Shown: piece after piece, positions 1 to 7,108 of the stretch | Numbering within the stretch: the first letter of the stretch is position 1 | Layout: the number at the start of each line of letters is the position of its first letter | From: 3107 sp001483205 | Lineage (GTDB): Bacteria; Pseudomonadota; Alphaproteobacteria; Rhodobacterales; Rhodobacteraceae | NCBI GenBank assembly: GCA_964291375.2 | Contig: OZ219810.1 | Coordinates: 117,298-181,297 of the forward strand | Length of the DNA: 64,000 nt | Direction of reading: 5' to 3' | Translations under genes and position numbers: made by a program | Notes under the pieces: generated by a model | Seen by the model: the letters and a program-made list of their open reading frames with translations, nothing else | Database searches by the model: none | Told to the model about the DNA's origin: nothing

Positions 1-2
1 CC

Positions 3-869
3 CTTATCCGCCGGAACTACCCGCAGGTGCAGCTTGTCCGCAATCCGGAGCGCCTGACCCCTGCCGGGCTGAACCGGGCGCTGGCGGTGGCGCGTCATCC
101 GGTGGTGGCGCGGTGCGATGCCCGCAGTGTGCTGCCGCCGGGTTATCTGTCCCGCGCGGTCGGGACACTGCTGCAAACCGGGGCGGTGAATGTCGGCGGG
201 CGGCAGAACGCCGTGGGAACGACGTATTTCGGGCGCAGTGCGGCGCTGGCGATGAGCTGCTGGCTGGGGACCGGGGGTGCGGTGCATCGGGTGGGCGGCC
301 CCGCAGGCCCCGCGGATACGGTCTATCTGGGGGTGTTCCGGCGGGATGCGTTGGAGGCGGCGGGTGGTTTCGCCTCGGGCCTTGCCCGCAGCCAGGACAG
401 CGAACTCAACTGGCGACTATGCGCAGAGGGCGGAACGGTGTGGTTCGACCCGGAGCTGGTGGTGACATACCGGCCACGCCCGAGCCTGCCCGCACTCGCG
501 CGCCAGTATTTCGCATCCGGGCGGTGGAAGCGCGCCGTCATCCGCCGTCACCCCCGTTCACTGCGCGCACGGCAGGCGTTGCCGCCGCTGATGGTGGTGG
601 GTCTGGCGGCGGCGGTGCTGGTTGCGGCGGGTGCCGCGCCATTTGTTGCGGGCTGCTGCGGCGGGGCGGGCCTGCGGGACGGGGCGCTCGCCGTGTTCGG
701 GGCCGCGCTGGTGCCGCCGCTGCTCTATATACTGGTGCTGGTTGCGGGGGCGGTTGTGCTCGGGCTGACCCGGCGCGCGCCCGAGGCCGTGCTGCTGCCG
801 GTGGTGCTGGCGACGATGCACCTTGCCTGGGGGGCGGGGTTCCTGATCGGGGTGCGCGGCGATGGCTAG
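3..869 (+). CDS. Glycosyltransferase family 2, ExoA-like (5' partial)
   Basis: The frame is open from the window edge, so the N-terminal nucleotide-sugar-binding part is missing and only 288 residues are visible. The fragment begins LIRRNYPQVQLVRNP and continues with NRALAVARHPVVARCDA, which matches the acceptor-side half of GT2 enzymes that build exopolysaccharide chains on the cytoplasmic face of the membrane (ExoA/succinoglycan type). A later SQDSELNWRL segment corresponds to the ED-containing catalytic region. After it come three hydrophobic segments (about residues 195-215, 225-250 and 260-280), the membrane-anchored C-terminus usual for ExoA-like proteins. The family call is firm; the sugar and acceptor cannot be read. 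A second glycosyltransferase and a sulfotransferase nearby suggest a surface polysaccharide locus extending upstream of the window. Confidence 0.8.
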   Translation, partial: LIRRNYPQVQLVRNPERLTPAGLNRALAVARHPVVARCDARSVLPPGYLSRAVGTLLQTGAVNVGGRQNAVGTTYFGRSAALAMSCWLGTGGAVHRVGGPAGPADTVYLGVFRRDALEAAGGFASGLARSQDSELNWRLCAEGGTVWFDPELVVTYRPRPSLPALARQYFASGRWKRAVIRRHPRSLRARQALPPLMVVGLAAAVLVAAGAAPFVAGCCGGAGLRDGALAVFGAALVPPLLYILVLVAGAVVLGLTRRAPEAVLLPVVLATMHLAWGAGFLIGVRGDG

Positions 870-902
870 GTGAGGCTCCTGTGGGCTTGCACGGCCTCGA
901 GG

Positions 903-1499
903 TCAATCAGGTGTGGACGTGTCTGGCGAGCTACGGCTGTCCTGAACAGGCGGCAAGAAGGATCCAAAATCCAAGTCATCTTGCGTCAAATGTTCGTCAG
1001 GAGAAAGCCTGAGCGTTTGATCAAGCACACGACCAGCGCTGCTAACAGTGATTATGCCACCGGGATTTTCTCGCTCTATGCGCAACCTGTCAATGATTGA
1101 AATACGGCCAGCCACTATGCGGAAGACATCAAGCTCCAACGTGTTCGGTGACCAAACCCTAGGTGCGCCAGTCAACATCAAGCTGGTATAGAAAATCCCC
1201 TTTCCTGGGTCTCCACCAGAGTAAATTATTCCATCAATGCTGTGCCCTTCCTCGTAATACGTCAGGTCCAGAACTACATTGGAATGGGAGGACAAATTGG
1301 GGTCTTCCATATTGACTGTGCCCTCTGGGAACGAGCTATACATTCCGGTCCACTGGTGTGCATTCAGCCAATTTTCTCGCGTCAAAGGGCACTCGGCAAG
1401 AAAGCTGTTGATTTGCTGCGGGAGTAAAAGGACTGCAATGAGCACACAAAAAATAGTGCCCACAGCTTTGAAAAAGCCAAATATTCTATTCCAACCCAT
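903..1499 (-). CDS. Hypothetical membrane-anchored protein
   Basis: This 198-residue protein has one hydrophobic segment near the N-terminus (about residues 8-28, FFKAVGTIFCVLIAVLLLPQ), so it is probably a type II membrane protein or an exported protein with an uncleaved signal. The rest is soluble, with two cysteine-free stretches rich in Ser/Thr/Asp and a hydrophilic SSPDTSTPD tail. I do not recognise a family. The ATG has an AAGG about 12 nt upstream, a weak ribosome site. The DNA here is visibly less GC-rich than its neighbours, with many A/T-ending codons, which suggests recent acquisition or weak selection. It lies convergent to the upstream glycosyltransferase and downstream of a second one on the same strand. 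It is called as a gene because the long open frame has natural amino-acid composition and a plausible topology. Confidence 0.6.
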   Translation of the reverse strand: MGWNRIFGFFKAVGTIFCVLIAVLLLPQQINSFLAECPLTRENWLNAHQWTGMYSSFPEGTVNMEDPNLSSHSNVVLDLTYYEEGHSIDGIIYSGGDPGKGIFYTSLMLTGAPRVWSPNTLELDVFRIVAGRISIIDRLRIERENPGGIITVSSAGRVLDQTLRLSPDEHLTQDDLDFGSFLPPVQDSRSSPDTSTPD

Positions 1500-1631
1500 A
1501 CTTGATGGCTGCCTTTTGTGAGTTGCTCCCCAGCCTTAGATCGCCGGTTTACGGAGTTTTCCGGCTCTGATCAAGATGACGGGCTGGCTACGCCAATCCT
1601 GCAACTTTTCACAGGCGTCCGCAAGGCTCAG

Positions 1632-1672
1632 GAAAAGCCTCTGCATAATGGCTCAGCCGGGCGGGCAGTTTG
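1632..1672 (+). repeat. Partial terminal segment of the dispersed intergenic repeat
   Basis: AAGCCTCTGCATA followed by ATGGCTCAGCCGGGCGGGC matches the left end of the 210-bp elements at 26193 and 50363 (AGGCCTCTGCATAATGGCCGAGCCGGGC). Only this end is recognisable before the end of the adjacent glycosyltransferase gene at 1720. The rest of the 220-bp gap from 1500 shows no gene that I can support. Confidence 0.45.
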
Positions 1673-1719
1673 GCCGCCGATGTGCTATCACTCAGAAGTC
1701 TCACCAGCCGCGGCCCCCT

Positions 1720-3279
1720 CTACCGCCCGTGGCGGAGCCGCCACACGAAGCCCGCCCACAACCAGCGCAGGAACCTCAGCGCCGCCCGCCCGTTCCTGAC
1801 ATGGCGCGCCTCATCAACCACCCGCGCGCAATCAGCCATCGCGCGCCGCACCCATGCCGGGGCACCCGCGCCCGGAACCAGCCTGCGCCCGAACGCGGCC
1901 ACCCGTTCGCCAAACCGCCGCAGGCCACGGGGCTGTCTCAGCACCACGCGCCCGGTATCGCCGAACGCCGACACTCCGATACCTGCCCGGCGCGCGCGAT
2001 GCAGCGCCCAGGTGCGCGCAGCCGACGCCTCTGTGCCATCCCCGAGGCTGACCGTCACCGCCACCCGCCGCCCCAACGCGGCAGACAGCGCGCGGACCAC
2101 GCCGGGGCGCACCGCCTCTGCGGGCAGAACGATGTGCAGCGGTGTATGGGGGAAGGCCTCCAGCAGCGACTGCCCGGACGCCACCCGCACCCTCGGGTCA
2201 TCGTCAAAGGCACGGCGGAGTTCGGCAAGGGCCTCCGGGCCACCCCCCGTCGGCACCTCAACACACAGCGCCACATCCCCCGCCGGATCGTCGAGCAGAT
2301 CACGTGCGGCACGGATGATCCGCCCCACCGGTGCCGCGCCGGGGTCAAGCAGCACCGCATGACGCGGAACCGTATGGTGCCGCCGCCCGACAGCGCGGCG
2401 GAAACCGGGCACGGCGATCAAGTCGGCGAGCTTTTCACGCTGACACCCGAGTGCGCGCCGCTTGGCCGCACGGTTCTCGTCCCAACGCCCCTGATGCCAG
2501 GCAAAGGCTTCACGCACCGGAACCAACAGCCCGCCGCGCACCTGCACCCGCCAGGCGAACTCAATGTCCTCGCCGCCATAACAGGTGAACGATTCGTCAA
2601 ACCCGCCGGTTTCCGCGAACAGCGCCCGGCTGATCCCGAAATTGCCGCCCCCGGCGATGCGGAACAGGTCTTCGCGCGGCGCGGTCAGATCGGCGGTTGC
2701 GATCATCAGCCGCTCATTCCATGGCGGATCAAAGGGCCGCCCGGCAAGCAGATCGCGGATGGTTGCGGGGCAGGCGCGGATTGCCTGCGGCGTGATGCCC
2801 GCGACAGAGACATGCGCGCGGAACCCGATGGTGAACGCATCACCAACCGCATGGTGCCAGCGGGCATGAGCGGCGATGAGGCCGGCCTCGGCAATCAGGT
2901 CGGCGTCGAGAAAGACCAGAATGTCGCCCGAGGCCGCCCGCGCACCCGCATTGCGCGCCGCTGCGAGGGAAAAGCCGCGCTCTTCCCGCCGTATCATTCT
3001 GACCGCGAAAGGGGGTGCCTGCGGCGGGGCGAGCGGCGGGTGCGAGCCGTCATCAACGATGATGATTTCAAGCAGGTCGCGGGGCCAGGTCTGGCGCTCA
3101 AGCGCGGCAATGGTCCGGGCGAGTGGCTCAGCCGCATCGAAACACGGGATAACGACGCTCACGGCAAGGGCGGGGGTGAATGCGTCTGCGGGCGGCAGGG
3201 CCACGGCGGGCCAGTCGTTATAACGGACCCGCGCCGGGGACGGCGGTGTGGCGCGCTTTGGGTCTGATGTCGGGTGCAA
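1720..3279 (-). CDS. Glycosyltransferase family 2
   Basis: A 519-residue soluble protein. A GT-A fold starts at about residue 40 with AVSVVIPCFDAAEPLARTI, followed by EIIIVDDGS, NAGARAASGDILVFLDADL (the DXD-type metal/nucleotide site) and GGFDESFTCYGGEDIEFAWR, the usual acceptor-side ED motif. The remaining roughly 250 residues are an unassigned C-terminal domain that recurs in rhodobacterial polysaccharide glycosyltransferases. No membrane segment is visible. The start is a TTG: GGAGG lies 7 nt upstream of the TTG at 3279, a much better ribosome site than any for later in-frame codons. The gene is divergent from the sulfotransferase at 3460, and the two probably share the 180-bp promoter region. 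The transferred sugar is unknown. Confidence 0.85.
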   Translation of the reverse strand: MHPTSDPKRATPPSPARVRYNDWPAVALPPADAFTPALAVSVVIPCFDAAEPLARTIAALERQTWPRDLLEIIIVDDGSHPPLAPPQAPPFAVRMIRREERGFSLAAARNAGARAASGDILVFLDADLIAEAGLIAAHARWHHAVGDAFTIGFRAHVSVAGITPQAIRACPATIRDLLAGRPFDPPWNERLMIATADLTAPREDLFRIAGGGNFGISRALFAETGGFDESFTCYGGEDIEFAWRVQVRGGLLVPVREAFAWHQGRWDENRAAKRRALGCQREKLADLIAVPGFRRAVGRRHHTVPRHAVLLDPGAAPVGRIIRAARDLLDDPAGDVALCVEVPTGGGPEALAELRRAFDDDPRVRVASGQSLLEAFPHTPLHIVLPAEAVRPGVVRALSAALGRRVAVTVSLGDGTEASAARTWALHRARRAGIGVSAFGDTGRVVLRQPRGLRRFGERVAAFGRRLVPGAGAPAWVRRAMADCARVVDEARHVRNGRAALRFLRWLWAGFVWRLRHGR

Positions 3280-3459
3280 AACAGGCCCTCCGGGGGTGTG
3301 GCAGCGGGGCGATCAGGACCGTTCCGTCAGGCGGGGACGCGGGGTATGGCGACAGAACCTTAACCGACAGGTCATCGCAGGGCCATGATCCGTTTGCTAT
3401 ACCCTGGCAATACCGGCCCCGCGCTGGTATGGCAATGGCGGTGCAGCACGGGACAAAGG

Positions 3460-4332
3460 ATGGCACGGGCGATGCCTGAGCGCAACATATACGCCCGGCT
3501 TGCGGGCAGGCTGCTCGGGGGCGTGGGGCGGCAACGCTGGGCAACCGGTGATCTGGCCTTCCGCATCAGACGTCAGGCGTTCGAGCGCCTTGCCGGGCGG
3601 CTCTCTGCATCGCCGGAACCGGAGCGGCAGGCGCTCGCCGGGATGCTGCGCATCGCCATCGGGGCGCGCGACGGCGGGACGGCGGCAGCACTTGCATCAA
3701 CCGCGGCGCGCACCCCCGACCTGCGGGCGGAAAAGCTGATCTCGCGCCGCTACCGTTTCGTATGGCTCTGCACCCCGAAAGTGGCCTCGCGCAGCCTTAT
3801 CGCCGGATTGCGCGCCGCCGACCCGGATGCCGAGCTTATCCGGCACACGACCCTGGCCGAACTGCACAGCGCCCGCCCCGGGATCGCCGGTTACACAACC
3901 ATCGCCTTCATGCGCGATCCGGTCACGCGCTGCTATGCCGCCTGGCGCGACAAGCACAGCCAGGCCCTGTATCAGCGCAGCGCCCGCCGCTGGTTCATTG
4001 AGCCGTGGCATGGCCTTGAGACCGGCATGAGCTTTGCCGGGTTCTGCCGGTGGCTTGCCACGCCGTGCGGGGCGGATGCGTTTGCCGACCGTCACTGGCT
4101 TTCCCAGCATCTGCAAATCTGCGGGGCGGATGGCCGCGCGCCCGATTTCGTCGGGGCGTTCGAGCGTCTGGATGAGGACTGGCGGGTGTTGTGTGATCGT
4201 CTTGGGATCGCGCACCGGGCGCTGCCCCGGCTGAATGTCGGGCCGGATACCGGGGAGGGGGTTGATGCCGAAAGCCGCGCGTTGCTTGAGCAGCGGTATG
4301 CCGGGGATTTCCGCCTTGGGGGTTACGGGTGA
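3460..4332 (+). CDS. Sulfotransferase family 2 domain protein
   Basis: The protein is related to PAPS-dependent Golgi-type carbohydrate sulfotransferases (Sulfotransfer_2). The segment RFVWLCTPKVASRSLIAGL contains the 5'-phosphosulfate loop (TPKVASRS, equivalent to PKVGSTS/PKAGTT), and TTIAFMRDPVTRCYAAW is the 3'-phosphate loop with its conserved Arg-Asp-Pro. It would add sulfate to a polysaccharide or lipid-linked sugar, which fits the neighbouring glycosyltransferases. The start is uncertain. ATG at 3460 follows AAGG closely, ATG at 3472 is slightly better spaced, and an upstream in-frame ATG at 3385 overlaps a possible -10 element (CTATACC near 3398), so a later start is preferred. The protein is about 290 residues with no signal peptide. 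The donor-binding motifs are clear; the acceptor is unknown. Confidence 0.75.
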   Translation: MARAMPERNIYARLAGRLLGGVGRQRWATGDLAFRIRRQAFERLAGRLSASPEPERQALAGMLRIAIGARDGGTAAALASTAARTPDLRAEKLISRRYRFVWLCTPKVASRSLIAGLRAADPDAELIRHTTLAELHSARPGIAGYTTIAFMRDPVTRCYAAWRDKHSQALYQRSARRWFIEPWHGLETGMSFAGFCRWLATPCGADAFADRHWLSQHLQICGADGRAPDFVGAFERLDEDWRVLCDRLGIAHRALPRLNVGPDTGEGVDAESRALLEQRYAGDFRLGGYG

Positions 4333-4429
4333 GGCGGGCGTGCAGTCGTCATTCGGGGCGCGCGACGGCGGCGGATGGTGGCCCCCGGCGCGACAGGTGG
4401 GAAAATCGGTGATTACGGGGCGGGCGCTG

Positions 4430-4634
4430 CCTTTCGGGATGTTTGTGCCTCGGAAACCAACCCGTCCCGCCCGGCGGAACGCCGGGCCGCGCCGTCTACC
4501 CCTCAATGGGGTGGACGGCGCGCGCCTCCCGTGGGGGATAAGGCCCGTCCCTGAAACCTTCCGGTGGACTGTTTCAGGTCTGAGCGGGCGGTCGGGTTGG
4601 CCGCAGATACGCCATTATACAAAGGTCTTGTGAA
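4430..4634. repeat. Mosaic intergenic repeat between sulfotransferase and methyltransferase genes
   Basis: This gap contains several modules that recur elsewhere. A GGCGGAACGCCGGGC palindrome lies near 4480. CCCCTCAATGGGG (complement at 58131 and 51708) lies near 4500. At 4536-4593 there is a degenerate copy of the hairpin module found at 26331 and 51720 (GAAACCTTCCGGTGGACTGTTTC). The end is the terminal sequence TATACAAAGGTCTTG at 4617-4631, a variant of TATGCAGAGGTCTT. The right end stops 15 bp short of the stop codon of the methyltransferase gene. No protein-coding gene is evident between 4333 and 4646. Confidence 0.6.
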
Positions 4635-4646
4635 GTCAATCGCCGC

Positions 4647-5606
4647 TCAGGACGCCCGACGGCGGCGACCACGCCCGCCGGTGCCCGCCTCGCGCGCCGC
4701 TTTTGACGCCTCGGCAAAGGACGCCCCGGCCCGCGCTGCATCCAGCACCCTCGCAAACCTGATCCAGTTGCCGCCGTTCGGGTCACAGTTCATCAGAAAA
4801 TCGGCGGCCTTGATCGCCTCCATCTCCACCTGACGCACCGGGTTCATAATCGCGCTGGTCATCCCGGCCTGAATCGCCATCGGCAGAAAGGCGGCATTGA
4901 TCCCGTGGCGGTTCGGCAGACCGAAGGAAATGTTCGAGGCCCCGCAGGTGGTGTTGACGCCCAGCTCTTCGCGCAGACGCCGCACCAGCGAAAACACCTG
5001 ACGGCCCGCCGTCGCCATCGCCCCCACCGGCATCACCAGCGGATCAACCACGATGTCATGGGCCGGAATACCATGATCCGCCGCCCGCTCGACGATTTTC
5101 CGCGCCACGGCAAACCGCACATCCGGGTCTTCGGAAATCCCCGTATCATCGTTCGAGATCGCCACCACCGGCACATCATATTTCTTGACCAGCGGCAGAA
5201 CCAGTTCCAGCCGCTCTTCCTCGCCGGTGACCGAGTTCAGAAGCGGGCGGCCCTCGGCGGCCTCAAGCCCGGCTTGCAGCGCACCGGGAACCGAGCTGTC
5301 GATGCACAGCGGCACATCGACCAGCCCCTGGACCAGCTCGATCATCCGCCTCATCAGCGGCGGCTCGGTTTCATTTGGATCGGGGTTGGAATTATAGACA
5401 ACGCCCGCGTTCACATCGAGCATCGTCGCCCCGCAGGCAACCTGCTCCAGCGCGTCCTTCTCCACGGTCGAGAAATCGCCCGCCTCCAGTTCAGCGGCCA
5501 GTTTCTTGCGCCCGGTCGGGTTGATGCGCTCTCCGATCACGCAAAAGGGTTCATCAAAGCCGATAACAGCGGTCTTGCTCTTGCTTTCGACGACGGTGCG
5601 GGTCAT
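4647..5606 (-). CDS. Methyltetrahydrofolate:corrinoid methyltransferase (pterin-binding domain protein)
   Basis: A 319-residue TIM-barrel pterin-binding enzyme homologous to the methyl-THF domain of MetH and to MeTr/MtgA methyltransferases. Visible signatures are VIGERINPTGRKKL, MLDVNAGV, LCIDSS, LLNSVTGEE, VVDPLVMPVGA and TTCGASNISFGLPNR. It transfers the N5-methyl group of methyl-THF to a corrinoid protein. The length equals one domain, so it needs a separate corrinoid protein and a homocysteine-binding partner, neither of which is in the window. Its ATG overlaps the end of the MetF-like gene by 4 bp (ATGA), so the two are translationally coupled. In Rhodobacterales such stand-alone pterin proteins belong to a split cobalamin-dependent methionine synthase; that role is inferred. 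The C-terminus is a basic GRGRRRRAS tail. Confidence 0.85.
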   Translation of the reverse strand: MTRTVVESKSKTAVIGFDEPFCVIGERINPTGRKKLAAELEAGDFSTVEKDALEQVACGATMLDVNAGVVYNSNPDPNETEPPLMRRMIELVQGLVDVPLCIDSSVPGALQAGLEAAEGRPLLNSVTGEEERLELVLPLVKKYDVPVVAISNDDTGISEDPDVRFAVARKIVERAADHGIPAHDIVVDPLVMPVGAMATAGRQVFSLVRRLREELGVNTTCGASNISFGLPNRHGINAAFLPMAIQAGMTSAIMNPVRQVEMEAIKAADFLMNCDPNGGNWIRFARVLDAARAGASFAEASKAAREAGTGGRGRRRRAS

Positions 5607-6559
5607 TTCGAGTCCTCTGTCTGATACGCGGTTTGCGCCTGTTCATTGCTGACCGGGACGGCACCGCCGTTTTCGATTGCCCAGGTCGCGGTGGCCCTGA
5701 TCCCCCCGAGCGGGAAGAAATGGACCTTCTCGATGCCGAAATCCGGATGCGCCGCCTTGTGCGCGGCAAGATCAGCGATGAACCGGTCAGGCTCGAAAGG
5801 CAGCATGAGTTTGGTCACGTCGCGGGCGCGTTTTTGCAGCACCCGCAAAGACGCCCCGACACCGCAGGCAATCGAGAACCGAATCAGCGTCTGAAGTTTG
5901 GCGGGCCCGGCGACGCCGATATGGATCGGCAGGCGAATCCCGGCGTCGCGAATCGCACTGGCCCAGGCGATCACCGGCCCGGCCTCGAAACAGAACTGGG
6001 TCGCCAGTGCCATCTCTGCATCGGTGGTTTCGCTGAACGCCTGCTTCCAGTGCAGCGCGCGCATGACATTGGCGTCAGAGCCGTCCGGGTCTATGTCCCG
6101 GTTGCCTTCCGGGTGCCCCGCCACATGCAGGTGCCGGAACCCGGCCTTATCAAACAGACCGGTTTCCAGCAGGCTGATTGAGCTGTCAAACGCCCCGTGC
6201 GGCTTGTCCACCCCCCCGGCCAGCAGCAGCGCCTGATCAACGCCCGCCTCGCCCTGATAGCGGGCGATCCAGTCTGCCAGCGTTGCGGCGTCCTTTATGA
6301 TGCGGGCGGGGAAATGCGGCATGACGGCAAAGCCCTCGCCCGCGATCCGCCGTGCCGTCGCCACCATGTCGTCAATCGGCGTGCCTTCGATATGGGCGAT
6401 GTAAACCCGTGTGCCCGCAGGCAAAAGCGCGCGGAAATCCGCCACCTTTTCCGCCGTGCGCGGCATGACCTCGATCGAATAGCCGTCCAGAAACGCCGCG
6501 ACCTGCGGGTGGACGGGCCGGGCGGACGGCTCCGCGGGTTTCTTCCTGAGATTGAACAA
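5603..6559 (-). CDS. Methylenetetrahydrofolate reductase family protein
   Basis: A 318-residue protein of the MetF family, a FAD-dependent TIM barrel reducing 5,10-methylene-THF to 5-methyl-THF in the cytosol. The N-terminal part reads SIEVMPRTAEKVADF, equivalent to the SxEFFPP region of classical MetF but diverged. Further motifs are YIAHIEGTPIDDMVATARRI, LLLAGGVDKPHG (MetF normally has LRGD here), HVAGHPEGNRD and LATQFCFEAGPVIAW (cf. MTQFFFD), with IHIGVAGPAKLQTLIRF near the end. It therefore belongs to the diverged MetF-like branch common in Rhodobacterales rather than canonical MetF. It is preceded by the PF13769-type gene (27-bp gap) and overlaps the methyltransferase gene by 4 bp. Together they would make methyl-THF and pass its methyl group to a corrinoid. 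Confidence 0.82.
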   Translation of the reverse strand: MFNLRKKPAEPSARPVHPQVAAFLDGYSIEVMPRTAEKVADFRALLPAGTRVYIAHIEGTPIDDMVATARRIAGEGFAVMPHFPARIIKDAATLADWIARYQGEAGVDQALLLAGGVDKPHGAFDSSISLLETGLFDKAGFRHLHVAGHPEGNRDIDPDGSDANVMRALHWKQAFSETTDAEMALATQFCFEAGPVIAWASAIRDAGIRLPIHIGVAGPAKLQTLIRFSIACGVGASLRVLQKRARDVTKLMLPFEPDRFIADLAAHKAAHPDFGIEKVHFFPLGGIRATATWAIENGGAVPVSNEQAQTAYQTEDSK

Positions 6560-6586
6560 GGCCGTGTTCCTTAGTTGTTGCAGGCT

Positions 6587-6883
6587 TCAGGCCCAGCCAT
6601 CATTTGCGATCAGCCGCCTGATGCGGTCCGGGTCGAACTCTCTGTCGAGCCGCGCGGCCTCGGCTTTGGCGATCTCGGCAGGGTCGCCCTCGACCCCGAA
6701 CGGCGCGGCCTTGCGCCACTCTGCCAGATAGGCGTCGGACTCCTTCGCACCCGCCTTCATTGCCGCGCGGTCTATGGCCTGTTCAAAGCGCTCGGGCAAG
6801 GGCATTTTCGCGCCGCGCCGCCCCTTGCCAACAATGACCTGGGCCGGAATGTCCCGCCAATACACAATCGTCACATCGGGCAT
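6587..6883 (-). CDS. Virulence factor family protein (PF13769-like)
   Basis: A 98-residue protein with the pattern MPDVTIVYWRDIPAQVIVGK, then GAKMPLPERFEQAIDRAAM and DAYLAEWRK, ending WA. I recognise this as the short alphaproteobacterial family named 'virulence factor' (PF13769); its biochemical role is not established. The start is taken at ATG 6883 because GAGGA lies 8 nt upstream. An in-frame upstream start at 6964 would add 27 proline- and arginine-rich residues not typical of the family. It is the first gene of a three-gene minus-strand operon with the MetF-like and pterin methyltransferase genes, so a role in folate/corrinoid methyl transfer is more likely than in virulence. That functional link is inference from context. 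Confidence 0.7.
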   Translation of the reverse strand: MPDVTIVYWRDIPAQVIVGKGRRGAKMPLPERFEQAIDRAAMKAGAKESDAYLAEWRKAAPFGVEGDPAEIAKAEAARLDREFDPDRIRRLIANDGWA

Positions 6884-7023
6884 GGCCAAGTCCTCGGGGG
6901 CCGGTTGGGGTCTCGGGGGTGTTCTACGCAAAACCGGTGGGGCGGTTTCGTCGATTTTCGACACTCGGCGCGTGGCGAGCGACGCGCGAAGACGATTCGG
7001 TGCGGGGTGCGGGCAGAGGGGGA

Positions 7024-7095
7024 TAAAGACCTCTGCATATTGGCGCGCTGACGGCCATGATCCCGCCCGGTCGCAAGGCCGTTCGCGCCTCTTCC
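7024..7095 (+). repeat. Dispersed intergenic repeat copy
   Basis: AAAGACCTCTGCATATTGGC and the following CGCTGACGG...CGCCCGGTCGCAAGGCCG match the left end of copies at 51934 and 52232. It lies between the PBP gene (end 7109) and the 'virulence factor' gene. No right terminal sequence is visible, so this is a partial element. Confidence 0.55.
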
Positions 7096-7108
7096 CCGGC
7101 TCAGGGTG

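Noticed and set aside
1576..3267. A 563-codon open frame antisense to the second glycosyltransferase
   Set aside because: Shadow frame, dominated by Arg/Pro/His, while the minus strand carries clear GT2 motifs.
6884..7023. Possible cobalamin or SAM riboswitch upstream of the methyl-transfer operon
   Set aside because: No B12-box or SAM riboswitch core could be recognised on the minus strand.
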